From Achatina immaculata (taxonomy: Eukaryota > Mollusca > Gastropoda > Stylommatophora > Achatinidae): DNA of 64,000 bases. The position numbers and the translations under genes are program-made. How positions within the stretch are numbered: the first letter of the stretch is position 1; every line of letters begins with the position of its first letter. Positions 56,831 through 64,000 of this stretch are shown one piece after another. The stretch lies in the NCBI GenBank assembly GCA_009760885.1, contig CM019700.1, positions 1,312,001-1,376,000 of the forward strand, written 5' to 3'. A model generated the notes under the pieces. It was not told where the DNA came from, searched no databases, and was given only the letters and a program-made list of their open reading frames with translations.

Positions 56831-57033
56831 TCATATAAACTTCGACTTCTCTTAGTTTTATTTCTGTTTATTGTTCAAACGAATGTGTTCTTTTTAACAA
56901 AAAATCCTAAATATAATTTTTTAAAAATCTTACTTACTGAAGAAGTAGTTAAGCTGTTCGTGCACTCGCTTCTCATGGTGCTTGTATAGGGTAGTCTCCA
57001 ACAACAAATTCCAAGAACCAGTCTACAGAGTGG

Positions 57034-57305
57034 CATCACTTGACCTAGGTGCACGTGGAGTCCACAAACGTCCTACTGTAAGGCAAGGTTTATAGAATCT
57101 CATCACTTGACCTAGGTGCACGTGGAGTCCACAAACGTCCTACTGTAAGGCAAGGTTTATAGAATCTCATCACTTGACCTAGGTGCACGTGGAGTCCACA
57201 AACGTCCTACTGTAAGGCAAGGTTTATAGAATCTCATCACTTGACCTAGGTGCACGTGGAGTCCACAAACGTCCTACTGTAAGGCAAGGTTTATAGAATC
57301 TCATA
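57034..57305. repeat. 67-bp minisatellite, 4 units
   Basis: Unit CATCACTTGACCTAGGTGCA, then GTCCACAAACGTCCTACTGT and AAGGCAAGGTTTATAGAATC. Units 2-4 are identical, so this is a recent amplification. Confidence 0.96.
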
Positions 57306-57580
57306 ACAAAACATCTGTCGACCACAGCATAGCACGAGGACATACATCTCAGAGAGTGAAATGCAAATCTATTAGTTTCAAACTGAACGTACGACTTCAT
57401 GATAGTTCAAGTGTTACTGTAGCGTGTTATTCTGGCGGACGGTTACTGATATTACAATTTAAAGGAATAATCTGAATGCTAGGATAGTATAACACTTTTC
57501 AACCTGAGCTTGGAAACAAAATAAGGTCTCAAGTGTAACTCTGAATAAGCTTAAATATTAGTTACAGGGGATATAATCTG
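57306..57580. other. No recognisable feature
   Basis: Short AT-rich flank between two arrays. Confidence 0.4.
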
Positions 57581-57582
57581 TA

Positions 57583-58025
57583 ACATCTCTCTCTCCCTCT
57601 CTCTCTCTACACTCTCTTTCCCTTTTTCTCCCTCCATCTTTCTCTCCCTCCTTCTTTCTCTCTCGCCTCCATTTTTCTCTCCCTCCTCCCTTTTTCTCTC
57701 TCTCCCTCCTTCATTCTCCCTCCCTCTTTCTCTCTTTCACCTTCTCTCACTCCCTTCCCCGCTCTCTCCCTCCCTCCCTCCCTCCCTCACCTTTCTCTGT
57801 CCTTCCTTCCTTTCTCTCCTTCCCTCCTTTCTTTTCTTCCTCCCTTTCTCTCTCCTTCCGCCCCTCTCTCTCTTCTTCTCTCATTTCTTCTCTCTCTCTC
57901 CCTTCATCTCTCTCCCTTCCTTCATCTCTTCCTCCCTCTCTTCATCTCTCTCTCCCTTCATCTCCTTCCCTCCCTCCCTCTCCCTCTGCTCTCTCTCCCT
58001 CCCCTCCCTCATTCCTCTTCCCTCA
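57583..58025. repeat. Polypyrimidine (CTCC/CTTC)n tract, ~440 bp
   Basis: Almost purely C and T on the plus strand with variable CTCTCTCC and CCCTCC units. Potential triplex or pause site. Confidence 0.95.
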
Positions 58026-58045
58026 GTCTCAGAATGGCAACCAGC

Positions 58046-59110
58046 AGAAAATAATAGTGGTATGCCATCAAGAGAGACAAAAATACGTTACTCTTACAAG
58101 GCTCCACTACACGGTACAAAAGATCAAATTTTTCCTTTATCTTTAATAGAATATTATTTGTCTTTAATATTTATTAGAATATTATATTATTATCCTAAAG
58201 TGATTTCAGAATGGTGAAATGGCATCTTTTGAATAAAAAGCAATGTCTGAAATATGGTTTCTCGGAAACGGAGTCTCTTATCTTCAAGACAGAGGGCACG
58301 GTCTTTCGTGGTACCAAAAGTTGCGGTCGCCATAGATGAAATACTTGCCCGTTTGTTGTTGAGGCTAGCCATGTTTCCTTCCCCAAGTCCACGTTATAAG
58401 TTCAGGAGGGCTTCACCTGCACTTCACGCAATTTTATTTATGTTTTATATGCAAGCGTTGCGATATGAAGTATATAGGGGTTTACGCTTAGGAGATCGTT
58501 TTCGCCAACATCTTAACGACATATCCAAGAGGGCACGGACATCCGTGGCAATACACTTCTGTCATAGAAACCCACTAGAAATACGGGACATTTCTGTTAC
58601 TATGATCCGCTCCCGTTATTCCTATGTACGTTGTCAGAAAGTTCTAGAACAGCACTTTATTTTCCAGGCTGGCTGTCTCCACTCACCAGGAAATAATATA
58701 TTTCAGCTTCCTTGAAACTCCCTTAGATTCCCACCTACGTTCTGCTGTCCATGCTCAGTTTTCTTGTCTTAGCCCCACTCATTTCGCTGTAGTTTTTCAT
58801 TCCCAGGTTTTAGCTTTATCCCCAGTCCCTTTCCAAGCTTCTTCTGTAGCAACCTACAGGTATAAACAACTGACTTCGTTTTCGAGAAACCACAATTCAG
58901 ACATTTCTTTTTCTTCAGAAGTCGCCATTTTACCATTTTGAATTCAGTTTAGGATAATAATAATATAATATTATAATACATATTAAAGACAAATAATATT
59001 CTATTAAGGATGGGGGGGGGGGGGGGGGAATTCGATATTTTGTACAGAGTAGTGGAGCCTTGTAAGAGTAACCTATTTTTGCCTATCTTGATGGCATACC
59101 ACTCGTATTT
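58046..59110. mobile_element. Penelope-like element remnant between ~230-bp inverted repeats
   Basis: The left arm (58046-58280) and right arm (58870-59110) are inverted copies. GTGGTATGCCATCAAGA mirrors TCTTGATGGCATACCAC; further in, TTACTCTTACAAGGCTCCAC mirrors GTGGAGCCTTGTAAGAGTAA; AAGACAAATAATATTCTATT and TGGTTTCTCG are also mirrored. The interior encodes a GIY-YIG endonuclease (see 58440-58716). Long inverted or direct pseudo-LTRs plus a GIY-YIG domain fit a Penelope-like element that has lost its RT. The right arm has a 22-base G run (59009-59030) absent from the left. Confidence 0.75.
58440..58716 (+). pseudogene. GIY-YIG endonuclease domain of a Penelope-like retroelement
   Basis: The frame at 58441 reads CFICKRCDMKYIG, with the YIG box at 58471-58479 preceded by the CxxC-like pair usual in Penelope endonucleases. 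A frameshift follows at about 58480-58490. The next frame reads LGDRFRQHLNDI (catalytic Arg in RFRQH), VAIHFCHRNPLEIRDISV, then QKVLEQHFIFQ with the metal-binding Glu, and SPGNNIF, where GNN replaces GLN. The stop is at 58714-58716. Known role of the domain: nicks target DNA for reverse transcription. Broken by the frameshift, and no RT is present nearby, so inactive. Confidence 0.8.
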
Positions 59111-59807
59111 TCTTTCTGAAACCCCATCCCCCCTTTCCTCTTTGTTCTATCGCTTTTACTAACCACGCCAGCTGTATAGCCTTTGTTTCAGGCCATAGGT
59201 ATCCGACTGGTCCAATTTTGCCATATCTAAGCCAATCACTGGCATCAGCTTTATACTTCCTTCTTTCTGGGCGCATTTAGTGCCGACTTTTGTACAAGGA
59301 GGATATCGAAAAGCTACAGTTTTTCATCTATTTTCCGCGGGGTTTTTTTATGTGTTGTGTTGTTCTTGTATGCAGTCCTTGAAAAAGGCTGACGCCGAAA
59401 TATTGGATGTTGTATGTTCTTCATTTATACTTTCTGGTCTTACTTGTTGCCATTTGTGCTTCTGCTTATTTTCTTCACTCTTCTGCCCTCCCCCCCCCTT
59501 TTTTTTGTGTGTGTAAAACTGAACTTACCGTTTTCAAAACACGGGGTCGTTGTATGGCAGGATAGGAAAACTTCACCTTCAGATAATGCTTTCCGACTTG
59601 ATACATGTGGTATCAGGTCATTGGTTCACTTTGCCGTTTTTTCTCTTCTTTTTCTATTCTGTATTTTTAGTCTGCCATTAAAAACACACATACACACACA
59701 GTAAACTAAAATAGAAAAAAGTAAATCCTAAGTTTTTTGTTGCTTTCTCTAAACTAAAAAATCCCAGAACAGTAAGTTAAAAAAAAAAACAAAACAACAA
59801 GTTGCTG
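59111..59807. other. Right flank of the Penelope-like element; hammerhead-like motif
   Basis: Contains TCCTTGAAAAAGGCTGACGC followed by CGAAATATTGG at 59376-59406, the best preserved of the three hammerhead-like stem-loops in this window. Possibly part of the pseudo-LTR. No coding frame. Confidence 0.45.
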
Positions 59808-60366
59808 CCTTGGAGCACGCCTGCCATAGAGCACTCGCCTGGGAGCACTCGTCTGCCTTGGAGCACTCGCCTGCCTATGCACTCGTCTGCCTTAGAGCAC
59901 TCGCCTGGGAACACTCGCCTGCCTTGGAGCACGCCTGCCGTAGAGCACTCGCCTGGGAGCACTCGTCTGCCTTAGAGCACTCGCCTGCCTATGCACTCGT
60001 CTGCCTTAGAGCACTCGCCTGCCTTAGAGCGCTCGCCTGGGAGCACTCGCCTGCCTTAGAGCACTCGCCTGCCGCGGAGCACTCGTCTGCCTTAGAGCAT
60101 TCGTCTGCCTTAGAGCACTCGCCTGGGAGCATTCGCCTGCCGATCAGAATCTCCCTGGTTCCATGTCCCACGCGTGGGAAAATTTGTTCGGACTGACCGA
60201 CATCGGGATCAACCTGGCCTAAAACAAAAACAAAACAAAACAAAATATGGGTACCTGGGGATTTCCCCTGGTGGTGGCATCAGTACCTCTGGAAATGTGA
60301 AGGCACGAACACTTCACACAAACCCCCCCCCCCTCCCTGCGGCATGCAAATGCCACGGGACATAGA
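59808..60366 (+). mobile_element. tRNA-derived SINE with tandemly amplified A-box region
   Basis: About 20 units of ~19 bp with core TTAGAGCACTCGCCTGCC fill 59808-60140; this is the A-box stretch of a tRNA-like SINE head (compare TTTAGAGCACTCGTCTAG at 56031-56048). A larger ~115-bp block is itself repeated. A single downstream part then follows: GATCAGAATCTCCCTGGTTC and ATGTCCCACGCG (B-box region), CATCGGGATCAACC, an (AAAAC)n stretch, ATGGGTACCTGGGGATTTCC, and GCGGCATGCAAATGCCACGG. So one SINE body carries a multiplied promoter half. Confidence 0.82.
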
Positions 60367-60470
60367 ATATCTAGTAAAAAAAAAAAGAAAGAAAGAGGGA
60401 AAAAATTCTTTATCTAAACGAGGTTTAATCTTTCAAAAATCTACCATCAGCTGACCAGTCTGGCCTGTAA

Positions 60471-60830
60471 TCAACCCAACACTAATTTTATATAAACTTC
60501 AGTCACCGTGTGTCCTGGATATCAACCCAACACTAATTTTATATAAACTTCAGTCACCGTGTGTCCTGGATATCAACCCAACACTAATTTTATATAAACT
60601 TCAGTCACTGTGTGTCCTGGATATCAACCCAACACTAATTTTATATAAACTTCAGTCACTGTGTGTCCTGGATATCAACCCAACACTAATTTTATATAAA
60701 CTTCAGTCAACGTGTGTCCTGGATATCAGCCCGGCACTAATTTTATGTAAACTTCAGTCAACCTGTTTCTTGGATATCAGTTCAGCACTAATTTTGTATA
60801 AACTTCAGTCAACGTATTTCCTGGACAGCC
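60471..60830. repeat. 51-bp minisatellite, ~7 units
   Basis: Unit CTTCAGTCACCGTGTGTCCT plus GGATATCAACCCAACACTAA and TTTTATATAAA. The right two units are diverged. Confidence 0.95.
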
Positions 60831-60957
60831 ATTATAACATTGTATGAGTGCGTTCTCAAAGACATTAAACAAAAGTGACGGCCAGTTTAACGCTCAAGAA
60901 AGAGGATTACTGAACATTTTTTTGAGCATGTCATCAGTAGAGAATTATTATTAATTA

Positions 60958-61393
60958 TCTTTTTTCCCCTCCTCTTCCTCTTCTTCTTTCTCTACTTCTT
61001 TTTCTTCTTCTTTTCTCTTCTTCATCTTTTCTCTCTTCTTCTTCTTCTTTTTTTTCCTCTCTTCTTCTTTCTCCTCCTCTTCTTCTTCTTTTCTCTCTTC
61101 TTCTTTTTCTTTTCTCTCTTCTTCTTCTTTTCTCTCTTCCTCTCCTTCTTCTTCTTCTTTTCTGTCTCCTTCTTCTTCTTCCTTTCTGTCTCCTTCTTCT
61201 TTTTCTCTCTTCTTCTTTCTCCTCCTCCTCTTCTTCTTCTTTTTCTTTTCTATCTTCTTCTTCTTTTCTCTCTTCTTCTTTTCTCTCTTCCTCTCCTTCT
61301 TCTTATTCTTCTTCTTTTCTGTCTCCTTCTTCTTTTTTTTCTCTTTTCTTCTTCTTTCTCTTCTTCTTCTTTTATCTCTTCTTCTTCTTCCAA
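60958..61393. repeat. (CTT)n-rich polypyrimidine tract, ~435 bp
   Basis: Interrupted TTC/CTT repeat with recurring TTTTCTCTCTTC segments of ~20-25 bp. Confidence 0.95.
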
Positions 61394-61740
61394 TGAAAAA
61401 TATCGAACTGCCCTACAGAAAAAGGGGGACATATCGAATTGCCTTACAAAAAGAGGAGAAATATATTGAACGGCCTTACAAAAAAGGGGGATTATCGAAC
61501 TGCCTTATAAAAAGAGGAGAAATATATGGAACTGCCTTACAAACAGAAGGGAAATATATCGAACTGCTTTACAAAAAAGAGGAGAAATATATCGGACTGG
61601 CTTACAAAAAAGAGGAGAAATATATCGGACTGGCTTACAAAAAAGAGGAGAAATATATCGGACTACCTTACAAAAAGAGGGGGTTATATCTAACTGCCTT
61701 ACAAAAAGAGGAGAAATATATCGAACTGCCTTACAAAATG
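61394..61740. repeat. ~33-bp minisatellite, ~11 units
   Basis: Core GAACTGCCTTACAAAAAGAG plus GAGAAATATATC. Variants with GGACTGGCTTAC are grouped in the middle (61590-61660). The plus- and minus-strand frames follow the repeat. Confidence 0.93.
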
Positions 61741-61770
61741 ACATGGGAAAAGAGAAACGATCAGTCTCGT

Positions 61771-61771
<1 letters not shown>

Positions 61772-61810
<39 letters not shown>
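61772..61810. repeat. (GA)n microsatellite
   Basis: About 19 GA units right after the 33-bp array. Confidence 0.97.
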
Positions 61811-62424
61811 AAGAACCACATACAAGAGAAGGATGATTGCTTGCGTCAATTGTCCGGCTGTGTCCGCGTGTGTTTGTTTATCATTGCCAACATCTAATTG
61901 TTGGATGTGCAAATTAATTTGCATGTGTATGTGTGTGTGTGTGCTGAGGTAGCCTTGTGCATGATTCATTCTGCAATGCATGCGCACGCAAGTCTCTCAT
62001 CAACGCTTTAGTCTTCTCTGTATAGAAAAGTTAAAACAAAAACCTATGCTAATGGACGATATCGCGCGGTCAATACCGAGTTGTTAAACGAATATAAAGA
62101 GTCGATACCTGGGTTACTGGAAATTCTGCGGTAAACCGCCAATGCTGCTGGTCGTGAACAAACTCAAAATCAAACATGTAAAGCTATGTGAAAGCACTGG
62201 AAATCGATTATTACAACGTTGAAATGCTAGTGTTGAAATGCAGGCCATGCAAGGGATCTGAGTGCTTTTTTAGAAACTATTTCGAGTGACTTTCGGAACG
62301 AAATTTATTGTTTGTGGTAGAGTGATCTGGGTTTGTTTTTTAACATTTCACAGGATTTATACAATAGAGTTGTTGACTGTTAACAGTCTCAGATATGCAG
62401 ATAACACGGAGCACAAAGTTTAGA
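61811..62424. other. No recognisable feature
   Basis: A short (GT)n at 61925-61942 and otherwise unique-looking sequence. Confidence 0.45.
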
Positions 62425-64000
62425 ACACACATCATCATCATCATGTGCCGTGCCGACTGGCGTTGGCTATTATGCTTCTCCAGAGTACACGATCCTTCAT
62501 GCAGGCCATCAGCTCAGTTGGTGATCTCCTCTCACACCATCCCATCAGACTGTCCAGTATCATTTCTCTTGGTCTTCCTCTTGATCTTCTTCCCTCTGTT
62601 TTTCCTGTTGTTATAATATTTTCAACGCCCCCTCTTCTCATTGCATGTCCTATGAAAGCATATTGTCTCTTTCTTATTTTTTCGCAAGATTTTTTGTCTC
62701 TCCAGCTCTTCTCATACATTCTTCATTAGTTATTTTTGCTGTCCAGGGGATTCGCAACATTCTTTTAATAAACCACATTTCTGCTGCTTCCAATGATTTT
62801 TGTGCAGACTTACCTATTGTCCATGATTCACTTCCATATAACAAGATAGGTTCAATATAGCATTTTAGGACTCGTTTTCTAACATTCATTGACAAGAATG
62901 TGTTGCATAACATTTCTCATTCTCTGAAATGCAGTCTTTGCTTGGCCTATTCTGTTCCTAATTTCTGTTCTGCATTTCCCATCTGAAGTTATTACTGCTC
63001 CAAGGTATTTGAATTTCTGCACCCGCTTTAGAATAGTTCCGTTTAATTTAATACTGCATGCTGGTGGATTCTGTTTCTTAGATATAACCATAGTCTCTGT
63101 CTTTTTATGTTTAAAGTACAGTCTTTCTGTTCACTTTCTTTAGCGACTTTATCCAAGAGATTTTGCAGGTCTTGTTGGTTCTCAGCTATCAGTACTGTAT
63201 CGTCAGCATACCGAAGTTTGCTAATATTGTATCCTCCAATTTTTATACCTGGTTCTGTGATGATCGTTCTTAGAATATTCTCGCTGTACAGAGAAAAAGG
63301 TCTGGAGATAGTACACATCCATGTCGCACCCCTTGTTTTATAGGTTGATATTTTCCAGTTGTATTTTCAACTCGAATTGCTGCTTCTTGCTACAAGTATA
63401 CATGTTTTACAATCCTCAGGTCTTTGCTGTCAATATTGATGTCGTCAAGCATTTTAATAATTTCCTTATGTTTCACTTTGTCGAATGCCTTGGTGTAATC
63501 AATGAAGCATAAGTAGAGATCTTTCTGTACTTCTAAAGCTCTTTCTGTTAGTGTTCGTAAAGCATAAATGGCATTGTATGTTCCCTTTCCTTCAATAAAT
63601 ACAAACTGTTCATCTGCTATTTACATTTTTATCTTTTTCTTGTTCTTCTCATAATAATTCTCAGAAGTAGCTTCGCTGTGTGACATGAGAGGCTGACAAT
63701 CCTGTGGTCATCACATTACTTTGCACCTGGTTTCTTTGGTAGTGCTGTAAACGTAGATTTAAGCAGATCACTGGGCATGTAACCACTGTTGTAAATGTCA
63801 TTCAGTAACTTGGTTATTTTTTTTTTCATATCTCCTCCAACGCCTCTATTTCTTCTGTTGTTATATTATCATGCTAGTCGCTTTTCCTTTCTTCATGTTT
63901 GATGGCATCTATGATTTCATCCTCAAGTATTGGTGGTCCATCACAGTTTTCAGTATCTGGTGTTAATTCTGGTCTTTCTCCTCTATATAGCTCACGGGTG
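62425..64000 (-). pseudogene. RTE-like F2 copy, longest RT, runs off the right edge
   Basis: Minus-strand reading from the right edge: LYRGERPELTPDTENCDGPP, ILEDEIIDAIKHEERK (RT fingers), FTALPKKPGAK with DDHRIVSLSCHTAKLLLRII (motif 2/3 region), LCFIDYTKAFDKVKH (motif A), [22 protein letters not shown] (YADD at 63199-63210), KKQNPPACSIKL, LLYGSESWTIGK, FIGHAMRRGGVENI and SRGRPREMILDSLMGW. The ANASRHGT end is followed by (CATCAT) on the plus strand at 62430-62443. Multiple stops and frameshifts (for example near 63910, 63730, 63600 and 63090). The 5' end lies outside the window. Confidence 0.9.

Noticed and set aside
58254..58715. Host GIY-YIG nuclease gene
   Set aside because: A frameshift splits the YIG box from the catalytic Arg, and long inverted repeats flank it, so a retroelement remnant is the better reading.

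Overview
The window looks like intergenic or intronic DNA of an invertebrate animal. The mix of transposon families fits a mollusc best: RTE-like and CR1-like non-LTR retrotransposons, a Penelope-like element, mariner, hAT and piggyBac-type MITEs, tRNA-derived SINEs and very many minisatellites. That placement is an inference from repeat content; no host gene identifies the species. There is no bacterial-style operon, CRISPR array, rRNA gene or intact tRNA gene.

Host coding sequence is almost absent. The best candidate is an exon at 22190-22734: an acceptor-like site, an ATG at 22241, 164 open codons and a strong AAG|GTACGT donor. A weaker candidate is an open frame of unknown kind at about 3730-4398. 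Most other long open frames are minisatellites whose unit length is a multiple of three (30 bp at 23580-24605, 48 bp at 9974-10450), simple repeats, or antisense readings of transposons.

Layout. 1-4640: a degenerate array, an RNase H-bearing retrotransposon remnant, and a CR1-like 3' end. 4651-9480: first copy of a repeat family I call R35 (a 35-bp tandem array plus a ~260-bp body), an RTE-like fragment, a TTAA-flanked MITE and a hAT-like element carrying transposase remains. 9970-21220: 48-bp, 51-bp and 34-bp arrays, one retrotransposon nested inside another, further R35 copies and a long GATA array. 22190-28560: the candidate exon, a 1-kb 30-bp array, R35 inside a hAT-like MITE, and a second TTAA MITE. 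30050-37180: simple repeats, a CR1-like coding 3' end, and a 4.2-kb mariner/Tc1-like transposon swollen by a 1.7-kb minisatellite and a retrotransposon fragment. 37480-43000: dense minisatellites and a large GT array. 43840-54310: a cluster of RTE-like fragments, several with clear target-site duplications, an internally deleted mariner, and SINE pieces. 54880-64000: a 40-bp array with 120-bp higher-order structure split by a SINE, a Penelope-like endonuclease remnant between long inverted repeats, a SINE whose A-box region has been amplified, and an RTE-like RT running off the right end.

There is no gene network to describe. The common thread is tandem expansion of short segments inside or beside transposons, and repeated nesting. 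Every transposase and reverse transcriptase seen here is truncated, frameshifted or interrupted, so none looks autonomous.
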